A stretch of DNA of 64,000 bases from Oscheius onirici (GCA_932521025.1 OW051473.1:9796001-9860000); one strand, 5' to 3'; counted from the stretch's first letter, positions 12,484-25,659 are shown. Made by a program: numbers and translations. Notes: generated by a model from the sequence alone, not told the origin.

Positions 12484-14146
12484 AGAAAAGATGGAGAATA
12501 CTAAGTACGGGTACATTTGACCGTCATGGCGAAGATTGGATCTGTCGGGTTTATTGTACATGTGATACAGGATAAACAGTTCATGCTAAACGAGTATAGG
12601 TGATGTAGTATTTGTAGCTGGCAGAGGGAGCTTGTAGAGTGTACTAAAAGTGATTGATTATATGAATGGATACTATCAGGAGAATCAAGAACATTGCCAT
12701 AGTATATGTGGAAATCGATCGCAAGCTGAATCCAACGTGATCGGATCCCACAGCTTGATAAACCTATAGCGCTTTCAACATCATTCCAAGACTTCTCTTG
12801 GATTGTGATCCGGGTGCCTTGATATCAAAATAAGTTTTTAAACTGTACTAAAGTTATCTGCATTCTTACCAGTGGCTTTGCATCCAAGTATATAGAAAGC
12901 CTAAGATTGCTCAGTTCTCAGCATTGTTCCACACTGCACCTTTACAATCTGCATAATGCCTTTTTGTTATACTATTCTATTCAATGCGTCTTCTTAGGCC
13001 CTGTTCAGTGGAAAGCGCACAGCGTAGCGCTTCTAATATGCTGCATGACTGCACTTCATACTACACATTTTGTTCACAAAATCAGTGGCATTACCTAAAC
13101 AAGTTGTAGTTTTAGCTTACAACTTCATGGAAAATTTTACTTGGACTAGGAACCCGAAAACCCTGGAAACTTGTCCAGTGAGTTATTCTTGGCATTTTCT
13201 CTTTAGAGTATTTACCAGTTGGATCTCACAGTAGCGTAACTCTTTGGGCAGTTAAAATATACGTTATTTCGGGTCTTGTTTGTACTGATCTGAGACTCAG
13301 AGAACGGTACGAGACTCTAACAAATAAAGCAAAAACTTCCCTTTAGTTCTACGATATGAATATCGGGTGTCTCCTCGTATGTCTTCATGCCGACGTCTGT
13401 TTTGACAACAATAGTCTGGAAGAATGAGTTACCACCATAACATTTGTACCTGTTCAAGGACACTGTCTCCAAAATCATCAATCTTGGCTGCATAGTCATA
13501 AACGCGTCTGTTGACGTGATCCCGTAGTATTGGGTCTCTTCTTATGACGGTATTCGTTATTCTTGGCTCTTGCTCATTCTTAAAGAATATTCTGGAGAAG
13601 GTGAAAACTTACAAGAGAAGTTGGAGCAGATCTGTAATCAGAGAGTGTGACATCTAGCTGCGTTAGCCACCGTTCCGCCATGCGGTACTAGCGATGACGG
13701 TTGAAACAACTAATGCATCGCTCGGGAATCGCGAGCGAGTCATGAAACAGCAAAAAGAAGAAAAGCTGTACGGAAGGAGCGTTATTAATGCCGGCTGCTC
13801 GTAATGAATTCTGGAAAGGAACGTGGAACTAAAATGTTGCAAAGGAATTCATGAATTTTACGCTCTGTTTGAAACGGAAAACTAACGTTATCTAGATCTT
13901 TTTTGATACGGAAACGAACCAAAAACTTCTCACTACAAATGCAAAAAGGTTTGCCTTTAGATGGATACGAAGCATCGACCTCCCCCGGCAGCTCTACTAC
14001 TGTGCTATACGGACACGTCTGCTGAAAGTCATTGCCGCATTCAAGTAAATACTAGATACGGAAGCAGGGGGACTCAAATTGAGAAAAAATCGCAGCGCAG
14101 CACTTTCCGCGCTTTCTTGAATGCGAAAAGAGCCTCTGATCGCAGC
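12484..14146. other. Intergenic
   Basis: Follows the G-alpha stop codon. No supported coding exon. Short frames at 12907, 13317-13499 and 13961 have no family signal. A T-arm-like sequence near 13950-13985 on the minus strand may be another worn tRNA-derived repeat, but it is too short to annotate. Confidence 0.5.
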
Positions 14147-14232
14147 GCTCCGATAGCTTAGTGGTTAAAGCGGCGGTCTTGGGACCTATTCCCCCCTTGG
14201 AGCAGACGGGAGTTCAATCCTCCCTCGGGGCA
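14147..14232 (+). repeat. tRNA-derived repeat (SINE-like head), copy 2
   Basis: Ends pair as a seven-base acceptor stem (GCTCCGA with TCGGGGC, then A). A D arm (TAGCTTAGTGGTTAAAGCG) and a perfect T arm (GGGAG, TTCAATC loop, CTCCC) are visible, with a longer middle region of the size seen in class II tRNAs. The anticodon stem pairs poorly; GGTCTTGGGACC folds on itself instead. A T-rich tail follows. It shares its core with the copy at 203-286, so I call it a repeat rather than a tRNA gene. Confidence 0.55.
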
Positions 14233-14700
14233 AATCTCTTTGCCTTATTTCAAGGAACAGTTTAGTATAGTTCCAACAGTTTTATTTATCGAAAACTTAG
14301 CGTGCCACTCCTTGTTTTACATAAACAAATTCAGTTTTTTTTTTCCTTTTTGTGATTCTGTTAAAAAAGTAAGCTATGATGCTGTGTCAAGAGTGTTTTC
14401 GCCACGCGCAGTCAACATAACCTCCATGTTTTGAACTGAAATCTTTTGTTCTTCAATATTCCAATTCTTTTTAATCAAAAATACGTCAGGTATGATCAAC
14501 ATTTTAATCATAAGGACTCGATGTTCACTTGCTATAAATCCTTCCGTAGCTCGTTTACACGAAAATGGGAAAATGAACAGGGCGCCGCACTTCAAAAGTG
14601 TTCTGTTTATACAATCACTAACCTTTCCGTTTTGCACTTATTCTTCAAAAGGGCCAAAATATTTATCCCGCTATGATTTTTATCGAAATCGATTTCAGAT
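14233..14700. other. Upstream flank of the REPS-like gene
   Basis: AT-rich sequence, no supported gene. A splice-acceptor-like TTTCAG lies just before the ATG at 14701, so the mRNA may begin by cis- or trans-splicing there. Confidence 0.4.
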
Positions 14701-16750
14701 ATGGCTTCGGAAAGCGACGGAAAACCGCAATATTTTGCGAATGGCGACTTTGAGAAGACAATAGCCGGAATCATGTCTAGTCCGCGGAGGGATCCAAATT
14801 TAACAACGTCAGAAATTTTTCTAGTTTGCAGAAATTTTGAAAATTCAGATCAAATGCCATTTTTGAAATCACAGACAAGCAAAGAGAATACTACCTGAAG
14901 TGCTACAAGCATTTGTTAAAAACGACTCAGGTACTTTAACAATTCTATTTTTCAAATTTTTGAATTCAGGGAAACATTCTCGACTTTGAGGGGAGCGCGC
15001 TGAATGGAGCTTTGGCTCCTGTTCAAGATTTCTTCCGGAAGTCCGGTCTCGATAATGAAACGCTCTCAAAGTGTGTTCTTTTTCTTTCTTCAAAAATCAA
15101 CATTTTTCAGAATATGGTGTCTGTCCGATGTTAACGAAGATGGCTGGCTGGATATTAACGAGTTTGCGATAGCTATGCATCTCATAGTTTTACGTGTAAA
15201 GGTTTTTTTTTTCATTTCTTTTAAAAATTCTGAATTAGGGTGAAGTTCCGGTGCCTCAAAGTCTCCCAGATCACATAAAACCGCCACTTACAGCTCCTAG
15301 AAGCAATCCTTTAACGAGTGCGATGCATAAACTAACACTGGAAGTCAATCCAGTCAAAGGAACGGATCATGGTATGACTTTTTACATTTTCAGTCTCTTG
15401 CTTTCAGTGGACGGATTCAGTAAATCTTGGGAGAACTTTTTGTTAGTTGAGCCAGCTAAACCGGCAGTCAAGCAAGAAGGAATCACTCATTTTTCCGATA
15501 CGCCACCACTTTTGGTGGATAACAGACCGAAGCCTGTTAAAGGGATTCCGGCCATCCCGATGAATTTACTGTCGTTACGGAGCCCGTCTGGTCCCCCGCC
15601 TCAACCTCCACCAAGACCAAATCAGAAAGGGCATGGAAGGAGTGCCAGTCTCGACTTTAAGGTTCAACCTGGGTGAGTTGAGGTCTTAGTCAATGGATGT
15701 TTTGAGTTTAGCTTTACGACACTGGCAGAGAGACGAGATTCCGATTCTACTACTATGACCATGTCCAATTCAGTCTGTTCAGCGCCTCCAGTTCCTTTGA
15801 CTGTTAGAGCAGCTTCTCGTAAGTATTTTTTTCCCTTTATTTTATTCTTTGGCAGTGCTTTTTTAAAGGAAGTACGAGAATTTCCAGTTCTGACTGCCGA
15901 AACATTTGGTGCATCGATTAGCGAGAAACATTCAGTCAATTTGGCTATAAATTTGTTGTTCTGTTCACTTTGTTCTGTTCAACGAACAGCTGGAACTTTT
16001 AAGATCTACTTTTGGAACTATATCCATAAAATTACAGTATTAAGGTCACCGAAAGCGAGCGAACCTTTCAACTTCTAGACTTCAGTAAAACTTTATTCAG
16101 AGAGCAATTGTTTCATAGAAATTTTGCGTGTAATCCAATTACCTACTCCGCTTTTCGAAATTCGAAAAGAAATCATCGAAAAGTTGCGATGATTTCTAAG
16201 TCCCCTTGCGGTTTGACATGTTGAAGCCATCGTGAACCAGTCTAACAAAAAGAAAATTGAAAAACGTTTCTATACCGATGTAACAAAGTGAGGCACGGCT
16301 AGCGACAAAGTCGGCTCCTTAAACCTCAAATATTTTTCGCTTTTTCAGTGTCCATGCCCTCCGTTCCACCACCTATACCGCAACGTGTCTCACCTCCCGA
16401 CCGTCCTGCTCCGCCGCGGGCGGCTGTCTCCGTCGCTGTGCAAACTGATCCCGTCCAATGGGTCGACAAGGCGACCGTCGAAAAACTTATAGCAGAATTA
16501 GGTACCCTTTCTTTTACTGTCAAGTCTCATTTTCGATTCAGGATGTAAAATGGATGATTTGTTAGGTGGAGAGACGACAACTGGTGAAAATAATGGTCAA
16601 GATCGATGGGGACTACGCTGTAGGGCTCTTCGCGAGCAAAATTTTGAACTGGAACAGGAGCGGGCTCGTCTAGCCCAGGTCAGGAAACAGCTGGAACTGA
16701 GGCTCCAAGAGAGCCAGTCATCTATCACGGCCAAACCGACTTCTCTGTGA
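14701..16750 (+). CDS. EH-domain adaptor, REPS1/REPS2 (RalBP1-associated) homologue
   Basis: Nine exons close in frame: 14701-14807, 14849-14930, 14970-15070, 15111-15201, 15239-15371, 15408-15672, 15712-15818, 16349-16501, 16542-16750; 415 residues. Residues about 40-135 are an EH domain with DKQREYYLKCYKHL, SKIWCLSDVNEDGWLDINEF (the EF-hand loop that binds calcium) and EFAIAMHLIV. A Pro-rich middle (SGPPPQPPPRPNQK and PPIPQRVSPPDRPAPPRA) offers SH3 ligands. The last 80 residues are a coiled coil (ALREQNFELEQERARLAQV), the region by which mammalian REPS proteins bind RalBP1. In that family the EH domain binds NPF motifs and links Ral signalling to receptor endocytosis. The protein is shorter than the mammalian forms and has the EH domain close to the N-terminus. 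Identification rests on domain order and on WCLSDVNEDG-type EH sequence. Confidence 0.85.
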
Positions 16751-17485
16751 TGCAATTGTGTCTTAAGTTTCTTTCTGTATATAAGAGTTTCTATTCTTTA
16801 AAACATAACCAACGAGATGCATAATTTGTGACATTTGACGGGATCCAATAAAAGGTTTTGACTCGAGGAAACACGCTTGTTTGTTGTCTTTTCAACCATG
16901 CGTCATTTGGAGGCTAAAGTTACACTGTTCCCTCTTACATGTGAACTTTGCATGTTTGGCATAATGCGTGGATGCTTTTTGCATGGAACAGGAAAAGATC
17001 ACCATTTCAAATCCTCGAGATTTCTGGAGGCAAACAAAAAACACCACGCAATCAGATGACTGAAGGGAAGGGTCTATCGAGGAGACATCATCCAGCGGAG
17101 TTCAAAAGGTACCAAATTTCAGTAGAAAGACTCCCACTGGTTTCATTTCACTCCTCCTGATACATTCATTTCATTATGCAAGCTATTGGGTTTTTGTTTG
17201 CAAAATGAATAGTACCACATAAGTACCAGAGAATGAACAATGGATGATTGAGCTAGTCAGGAAACTTTAAATATGACGCATTGGTAGTTGCTCTTCAAAA
17301 CTGAACACTACTTTAGAATATACTAATGAAAAGCACTGATCTCATCCGAACCTTTACTCTCCTTTATCTTATTTTGGCACATGTCCTCCTAGACAGGTGC
17401 CAGGTATAGCAGGGCGGGTCTCTACAAACATTCGTGGAGGGCCATCATCAAAATTAGTAACTGCATATCGTTTTCCAACTGTGTC
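16751..17485. other. Intergenic between REPS-like and Cys-loop genes
   Basis: AATAAA at 16847 ends the upstream gene. The remainder to 17485 has no supported exon; a missing N-terminal exon of the channel could hide here but I do not see a convincing one. Confidence 0.45.
16847..16852 (+). terminator. Poly(A) signal of the REPS-like gene
   Basis: AATAAA about 97 bases after the stop codon at 16748-16750. Confidence 0.6.
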
Positions 17486-19435
17486 ATGCTGGCGTCAGCT
17501 CTCATATTTCTAAATTTAGCCGGTTTGACGGCTAGTAATCCTCAGGAGTTGATGATCATTCTTGAAGTCATCTCGGCTAGTATACATGTAAGAGATCCCT
17601 TCACTGGGTAATTTTGTTCAGAATGACGGTACTCTTGAAGTAGCTGCTCTAATTAACTTGGAGTGGAATACTACTCAGGGCAAATTACCTCATGTTAACA
17701 TTGAACACTTGTAAGAAGACATTATTTCCGTAAAAAGTGTTTAAGACTTGCTGAGAAACGATCTTCTGAGGTTACGGAAGATCTCCCTGAGAGTGCGAAA
17801 CGACTCCGCTACTTCTCTCAGATGACCACAATCTGTGACCGTGTAGATTTCTCTCACTATCCTTGGGACATTCATACTTGTCAACTCCGCTTTCTCGCAA
17901 GCCAAAACTCTTCAAGAGTCATCTTTCTTCCACATACTGTAGAAGCCAGTAGTCGTCTGGGATCTGCATGGACCATTGAACATACCAAGGCTTTTGTTCA
18001 GTGGCTTCAGTCTGGTGATCAGAGCTATGAAATGGTTAGTTTTGTGTTTATTAAAACTTTATCTGTAGGCTGTCTTCGAAATATCAACCAGAAGAATTCC
18101 CGGTTCCATTGTTGCAGCTTTCTGGATAGCCTTCTTCCTTAATGTCTTGGCAATTTGCAATCATTTTCCATTTTTGACTGATGTTTGCCAGCCGGTAACT
18201 TTTGAGTTGACTTAAAATATTGAAAGTTTAGAGTATGCACATCGGCTGCTGGGTAGTTTTAGTCCAGGCTTTGATCTGTCAGCAGATGATCGTCAACTCT
18301 CCACCCAGTACGAATTGGCCAAACTCTGGTGACAGTCTTCTACATATCTATACTTCAGAAACTTACAGTTAAAGGACCGTTTCTCTTCTTTTCTCTGTCT
18401 GTTATAATCTGTGTTTTGGCTTCCTTGATACCTCCCCTGGTCCTGCATCTTCATTTGATGCCATTCGAGGCACATCCGTCTCCTTCTGATGTGCCTGTTC
18501 CGTCTGAACATTTGAGTTTGGATAGTGAAAGAACGAGGTAAGCATTCAATTCAACTGGACGGTAAGAGATTATCCATTTCTTTTGGTTCAGAAAAACATT
18601 TGCATTGAAACTTTTGTAATTCGAGAAGAGAATACTGCTTACTAGCGTATGTATAGGCAAGCAAGAAAAAAACTAAAGCGGAAGCAATCAGTAAAAACAG
18701 ATCACCCTCACTTGAGAGCAAGAAACCTGGGACCCACGTTACAAGGAAACTCTGACAAAGGCACGGATCTCGTATGACCAAAATCAAGCAACCGAAGTTT
18801 TCTCTGACTGACCTCCTAAGCCCATAAGTGCTCAAATAGTACTCCAGAGCTTCTGAACACCATCATTATCTTCCCGGTCTTCTTTTTCACCCCAGTTCAA
18901 TAGCTATTTAAAACAGAGCAGTTTGTTTGGTCCTCAAGGTTTTCCATTTTGAGCAAAACAAAACCAGAATAACATCTGTCGTAGTGCCTATACTTGCCAT
19001 TTCAGACTCTCAGCTGCTCTTGACTCTGCCCGCCTGGACTCGAGTCGAACACGACGAAGTGAAAACGTGGAGCTGTGCATGGCAGAGCTCAAGTACACCC
19101 TGGCCTCTCTCAATGAAACTATGAACGCAAAGGCTACAGCTGCCTGGCGAAGGTATGACGTCACCCCTCGAGTAGAAAAATGATCCGAAAAGTTGAACTT
19201 TTGAGAGCAGCATTCTCTCAAGGTTAAAACAGCTCTGTTTTGTTTTGACAAACTCCCTCTCCCTTTTTCTCTCTCTCGATTCTTCCTGTTACCATTACAC
19301 TCGATCAGCGGTGCTCTAGCAAAAAGCCCCTCTTTCAGAAAGCTCTGGACAAATGGTTATGGTCGTGTCGAGACGGCATTGGCTGTCGTCCTCCACGGTG
19401 TCAATGCCATTCTTCTGCTGCTCTCCATGCATTAA
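17486..19435 (+). CDS. Cys-loop ligand-gated ion channel subunit with shortened ectodomain
   Basis: Eight exons close in frame: 17486-17587, 17622-17710, 17746-18034, 18069-18194, 18232-18328, 18369-18537, 19006-19152, 19339-19435; 371 residues. A signal peptide (MLASALIFLNLAGLTAS) is followed by a Cys-loop, CDRVDFSHYPWDIHTC, then M1 (GSIVAAFWIAFFLNVLAIC), M2 (IGCWVVLVQALICQQMIV followed by PPSTN), M3 (PFLFFSLSVIICVLASLIPP), a cytoplasmic loop with a charged helix, and M4 (ETALAVVLHGVNAILLLLS) ending the protein. This is the pentameric receptor fold that gates ions on binding a transmitter. Three things are odd: the loop between the two Cys has 14 residues, not 13; the stretch from the conserved Trp to the WxPD motif is nearly absent (EWNTTQGKLPHV); and M2 lacks the usual charged rings. 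The ligand is unknown. A missed internal exon is possible, though phases close without one. It converges on the BMP gene, 251 bases apart. Confidence 0.82.
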
Positions 19436-19686
19436 CATGTTCTTTCTATTAAAACGTTTTATCATTGCATAGACTGCATGTAACAAGGGGGCTTGGAAAA
19501 GAGAGAAAGAGTTCAGTGTCCGGTTTGTCCAAATAATAATTATTAAATAGAGGGGGTTTGGGATCTGGGGAGACTCTAGTGAGATCGAATGTGTTTGCAC
19601 TGGCGGCCGGGCGGGGAAGACACAGCTAAGCACCGGAATGGAAGACCCGTTGGACAAAAGAATATAAGGTGTGCTGGAGGGCGGCT

Positions 19687-21164
19687 TCAACAACAGCCAC
19701 ATGCCTCCACCCGCATGTCTGGATAATTTTTGATCACAATTCTGAAAAATTTCCCGTTTTTTTGTTGCTGAAAAAGGTATACCTGTTCTCCATGTCCATG
19801 TAAAGGATGGCTAGAGATGAAGTTTCAGTTGGTACACAACAAGGGGGCGGGATCTGAAAAGTTCAATAGTTTCAAGCCATTTTAGGTATATATACCTGTG
19901 GGTTTAAAGAATGTAACAAAGACTGGATGATGGCATGGTTTGTGGCGTTAAGATGAGCGGGAATCGGATGAGGACAGTTACCGCCACATTGACCAGCTTC
20001 GTAGCCTTCTGAAACATATTTTTGTCCAACAGGACCGGGAGAAACAAACTCGGCGCTAAGATCCAGTCCTGCCAGTTGAGCTCCTCAAAATCTACGTAGA
20101 GCTCCTTCAGCTGACAGAGATTTTTATCTACACCTAATCTATGCTGCTTCCTTCCTTTTCTCCTCCTGGTAGGGACTTGATTCGCGGCTGCGGAATTCAC
20201 TGCAACTGATCTTTTCCGCCTCACTCGCGATGGCTCTTGTAGCTCACTAAACCAACTTCTTATTTTTTTTTCATTTCCAAATCTTACCTATAAACAATGA
20301 GAGAGACACTCTGTTTCTTGGCGGAAGACAGTTGAGACACAATATGTGCCTCCGGATCAGCGAGCTGTATCGCTGGAGGCAGGGTTATCCTCAGCTCCAG
20401 TAGTTCAGACTGCTGTCCAACTAGAGCTCTGGATATGTCAACAATCGTCCAAGACTCTTCTTTGGAGACAAGGGAGGAAGCAATGTTTTCGGTAAAATTC
20501 TGAAAATCCCTTTGTATTCAAGCCAAAACAAAGCCTAACCTGTCCGGAAAGGACATCAATGTAACCATTTTTATTCGCTCGTAACTTTAGCCTCAGTTCG
20601 GCACGAGTGACTTCTTCCTGCTTGCTCGACGCCAAGGACAGGTTAAAGGACAGAAAGAGGCCCGAGTTCTCTTCAAGAAGACTCTGCAACAGAAAGTAAA
20701 TGATCTATCAAAACATGCTGGCAGATATTCATGGAAAAAGAGACGCGCGTTTAGTGTTCTAAAAACGTATGGCACCCAAGGGGCAAGTCAAAACGACAAA
20801 TAAGTTGACCCGCTTAACTGCTTGGGAAGGGCAGTAAACGATGCCCCACAGAGTCGGCTTATATAGTCTCATTGGGACCGTCAAAGTGATGCAAACCTGC
20901 GGATAGTAATGTCGTATCCAATCGGCTTGGTTTCGTTCCTCCATCACGTCTTCGTACAAGCTCCAAACGTGATCGGGCACTGGTAGCGTCGGCCGCGCTA
21001 GTTCTGGTTCTTTCTCGAGGCCCAGTTGTTGCAAAAGACCTGAAATTTTGAATTTTTGAAGTATATTTCAAGAAAAATCTACCTTTCTTCAACATTTGAT
21101 GGATCCGCGTGAGGGAGGGCGATACGAGGCAGATAAGCAAAATCAGTAGGGGGCGGAATCTCAT
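19687..21164 (-). CDS. BMP-type TGF-beta ligand (BMP5-8/60A class)
   Basis: Eight exons close in frame, from high to low: 21164-21083, 21039-20897, 20683-20540, 20499-20288, 20246-20050, 20008-19896, 19853-19783, 19741-19687; 338 residues. A signal peptide (RPLLILLICLVSPS) leads into a propeptide with the family phrase LLQQLGLEKEPELARP and a possible N-glycosylation site NFT. Cleavage by a furin-type convertase is expected at RVRRKR; a second basic run, RRRKGRK, lies further on. The mature domain has ELYVDFEELNWQDWILAP, CGGNC, HLNATNHAIIQSLLHSLNP, CCVPTE and a C-terminal ACGCC. The seven cystine-knot and dimer cysteines are present. The HLNATNHAIIQ phrase and the ACGC ending point to the BMP5/6/7/60A group, represented in Caenorhabditis by TIG-2, rather than to the DPP/DBL-1 group. 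It is secreted and signals through Ser/Thr kinase receptors. An extra terminal Cys is unusual. The propeptide is short, so an exon could be missing in the 213-base second intron. Confidence 0.92.
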
Positions 21165-24100
21165 ACTGTAGCGACACTCATGGGGCCAGTCACGGCATGA
21201 CCGGGAGACTGAAAAATTGTGGTTTTTTCATAGTCAAGATGAAAGTTGAAAGAGGAAGATGACCACACGGTATGACACGAGGACGAAAAGATTGCCTCCC
21301 CCTCTCCCGAGAAGACAGACGAAGTAAGCACAAATTTATGGGCGCGGCGACGACGGCAGCACGGCAACAGGGCTTTTTGGTAGGATTATGGTGAATATAT
21401 TGAAAGTGTTCGTCTAAAAGAGCTCTGGAAAGTCTTGTGCGGAATTTGAAAGATTTGTCCAGGAGTGCGGCAGCTTCAAAAGACATTGGATACCCAAGGC
21501 GTCGGAGAGCTCGCAAAGCAAGACGAGAGGTCGTTGCTTTCACAAATGACACAAGCGGGCTGAATGATCGCTGAGAGACAGCGAGAGTGAATTCAGAAGG
21601 ATGACCTCGTTTTGGAGACTGTTTGAGACAGAAATTGCCCTCCAGCTCTTTTTGCCCAACGACAGACTGGCGCCAGTGCCTTCCCGAGGTCAGATAGAGA
21701 AGGCTATATATGCGGTTACGGTATCAAGGGAATAATCAAATTGCAAGAGTGCAAGCCAAATTTGTCTTCAAGTGACGAGAACTCTGGTATAAATAGTTTA
21801 ATTCCGGAGAGAGAGGGCGGTGGCTGGAGTTCTGGTGGATAATTACATGGGCCACGTCACCAGAACTAAGAGGAGGAGGAGGACCCCAGCTGTGGTGGTT
21901 TCAAATGTCCAGAATTTAACGAAAACGAGGATCTAGATCACTCTGTTGTCTGGAACTTTGTTCCGGGAACACAAGCACAACCACGCAATATATGAGGAAC
22001 GCCTTTTCGACTGTTTTGAAAAGCGGCCACTGGATTGGATTACCAGAGTTATTCGTCCCGTGCATCTGAAACCGGAGCAGAATTGCAGGAAAAGGGCAAG
22101 TATCCAATGGGTACTTAAGCAGTGAAAAGGTAAGCACAGATGAAATATAAAGTTAAAGTTTAACTCATTTCAATGTCAAGGAATTCTGGGAGATAGAATC
22201 CCTAGCGTGCGAGTCCATCCTGGGGGTCCAAGTAGCCTAAGCAGAAAATGCTCAGCAAGCAAGTGGAACAATACAGATGTCTTGAATTGGCTTTAATATA
22301 CCGTGTCAGTCAAAGGGGAAAAACTTTGGATATCAAGTTCAATAAACATTCGAAAATCTGACAAGTATTTAAAGGACACTGACTTTTGGAACTTATATAG
22401 CTAACCATTGTAAGGTATACAAATACCAATCGACTCTTAAAAATCTAGTTTTAAAGGATTGTGTTCTGAGGTACCGTTAACTATACTCGTCGTCACTGTC
22501 TCCAAATGTCTGCCTACGGCACCTTTAAAATTCAACCTCAGCTCTCTCAATATTTGGCAAGGCGCCGAATCAGATCGATTGTTAGGTCTGTTAACAGTGA
22601 TTAATAGTGCAGTCGCACGTGGGATCAGACGGTAGCCGGAGGCAATAGGTGAACACGAGAGATGTAGAGAACGAGAGCTGCTTTAAAAGAACTCTGCCTC
22701 TCGGGCCCCGAGACCAGGCGGCATGGTGCAAGAATTGATGTGAGAAACTCTGAGGAAGGAACAGGGCTCACGAAACGAGCCACGAGGAGTACAGAAATCG
22801 TTCTAGACAACCAACAAAAGACAGAATAAGATGTAGTCTGCGCAAGATGGTTACTGGAAAAGGTCAGGTCTCCAACCATATCAACGTTCAAAAGAGATAA
22901 TCTTGGGTCATAATGGTGCGACTAACATGAATTGATGTACAAAATTGTGAAACAGCACATAGCAAACATGGTGCTTTGAGGTAAACAAGCCTCTGCCTTG
23001 TGGTGCACGTGGCATCGGTTCTGCGCAAGAAAAAGAGAATCTCGATCACGCGAGCATAATTTTGACCTTACGCACGGAGAAGACTATCTTTTAAATTACG
23101 CTATCTCAGATCAGAACAGCATGTCAGATACTCTGCTTACTAGAGCAACTAAGGGGTAAAATGTATAGATATTCGTGGGTCTTACCAAGATCGAACTCAA
23201 GAGGGTTCTAACTGTCCTTACAAGCTGGTTTCCTGAAGTACATCCTCAGGCCTGGGTCAAAGTAACTTCTAGTGATCAGGTTGTATGGGAAGATTCGAGA
23301 GACTATAACTATCACAAAGTTATGAAGCTGGAAGATAAGCTCACTAAGTCAGCGGATTCTAGACACAAAGGAGTAGTTTTCAGTACAGACAAATTTGAAA
23401 AACGAGCAGTTTCTTCGATCATTGTATAGTTTACGAGCTGTACAGAGATTTCTAGACGTTTCTGGATCCCAGTTTAGGAAAACGAATCTCAGCAAGAAAA
23501 ACTGTTAGTAGCTCTCAGTTCTGGAACCGACCATACTGCCATTTTGCTCAGACAAAAGGTTTGACTTATATTAGGTTAAAAACAGCATGTTTACTGATAA
23601 AAGCCCTGACCCCTTAGACAGACTTCAAAAACGTGACCCAAAAGGTGTTGTGTTGTGATTGCGAATAAGGGATCAATCAACCAAATTTTTTGTTCTCCAA
23701 TGTAGGCAAGATTAATAGCCGCGACAGGAGACGAGACACAAGGACTGGACGGGGCTAGCCAAAGTTTCAACTAACTACCGTAGTACACAACAAATACTGG
23801 ACGTTGAACTTTTCCAGAAGACAAACGATCACAGTCGATTCGAGAGATTAATGACAGAGGTATAAAAAGTATCTGGAGACCCCGGGATGGTAGGTGTTGA
23901 TCAGGGGAGGGATCGATCGAGAGGCCTGCGCCTCGTCTGATTAATAGGCTGGAATGGAGGAGGCTCGCAGGCAAAAAGTGCCGCTCAACAGTTGCAAAGA
24001 GAGTGCCGCCACATTGCCTCTTTATCGGATTGGAATGAGGCGAAATGAGAGATAGAGACTGTCAAAATTTAGCAACATGACTCCGAGAACGGTTCGAGAG

Positions 24101-25659
24101 CCGCGCCCGGGGTGTAAAGTCTGTCCCGTTGCACTGGAATGGCACTTGCGTGGACCGACGAAAAGTACAGGCCGAGAAAAATGGTCTCTAGAAATAATAG
24201 AAGAATATAGAGAGAGATCGAAAAGCTTGAGAGCGAATACTGCAGAGCAGCTGCGACAGTGATTTTTCTTTTGGAGGGCTGGCAGAAGAGGAAAAAGAAG
24301 TGCGCGCACGTCTTAAGAAACTTTCCTCTAAACCACATGTTAACGATTTCCGAAACAGCTGAGAAGACGCGAGAAAGAGGCGTTCCCCAAACGGTTTCGA
24401 GTCGGGAGACTTTGGACAGCAGCCAAACACGTGCTGAAGTCAGACAGATAGAGATGCTTTAAAGCAAAGCTGAGACAATAAAAATGACCATTCCTGATAT
24501 AGACCTTACACTCCGAGGGGGCCCGGAAGAAAACAACTGAACCAAAATAGATTTCGCTCTCTGTTTTATCTGGAAGAGTCTTTGGACGTGACAACAAATC
24601 GTAAAGCGCACGGTTGCTTGCGTCGCTTACTCATCTCCGACCTCAATGTCTCAGCGCACAATCTTTTGACTTTTGCCTGGGAACAGACAAAGGATGAGAC
24701 CGCAGGTGTGTGGCTTGTGGGAAAACAAGCAAAAAAGTGTGATGGATTGGCACGACACACAGTATAATCGATCAGTTGCTGAAGATGAGAATGAAGACAC
24801 GAAGAGACTATACTGCGTATCGCAAGCCGCAGCTGTTGCGAGATCGCCATCTTCTTTCTTTCTTGCGCAGGAGAATCGCAACGCGCGCTACGTGCTACAA
24901 ATCACACTGTAAAATGTTCAACTTGTCGCAGTGAGAGCGCGGGACGATCCGTCACGTCGTCAGTCTATTTTCGTCGTTAACAGGCTACGGATCTAAGGAG
25001 TTGGAGAAGCGCCGTCAAGACTAGTATGCACACCCCAAAACAAGCAGTAATCAGCGATGTGTCAGAGGTCATATGTGGCGTGTGAAAGGTGTTAAAATGA
25101 TCGCGATACAATGGTCGAAGAAGTAGAAGAAAGGAAAGAAGAAATGAGACGACCATGCGCCGTGACCGGTTATGTATGGCAACAGGGCAAAAACGCTCTC
25201 CGAGAATCCATGGTATCAGTGCTATTCAAGTGTTACGAACTTTTGTTACAAAGAGAGAGATGGAAAAACCAGAACATTCTTATTTTTCCTCTGCAAGATG
25301 ATTTACTGCCTCTTTCGGGCTGCAGATGTTTATCGGGCTGAAATCAGAAGGGCGACGACTAAAAATACAGCCGATCATAGTAGTGTGGACTGTACAGGGA
25401 TCGTTGTTATAGAAAACTACCGGTTTACCTGTTTTACAACGTATTTTTTGGCATTTTAAGGCATGATAGTAGCCAAAGACAAACACTTTTTGCTTCGAAA
25501 TTTGAGCGCATAGTGTCAAACATTTACGTACTTAAAGGTAGTAAACTCGTGTTTTGGTGGAAATAGTATCAATGAAAAAACCAGCATATACAATAACTGA
25601 ACTGGTATAAAAGTTAAAGATAAAGTTTACCCCGTAATCAACGCCAGAGCAAGCTCAAT
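21165..25659. other. Gene-poor 4.5 kb upstream of the BMP gene
   Basis: No supported gene. Frames at 21190-21552 (minus), 22625-22891 (minus), 23175-23429 (plus) and 24022-24912 (both strands) overlap antisense frames and have no family signal or splice chain. Being upstream of a developmental ligand gene, it is a natural place for enhancers, but that is inference only. Confidence 0.45.

Noticed and set aside
21190-21552. Minus-strand frame of 120 residues upstream of the BMP gene
   Set aside because: Basic, Arg/Leu-rich composition with no family signal; it could be part of a 5' UTR but nothing supports translation.
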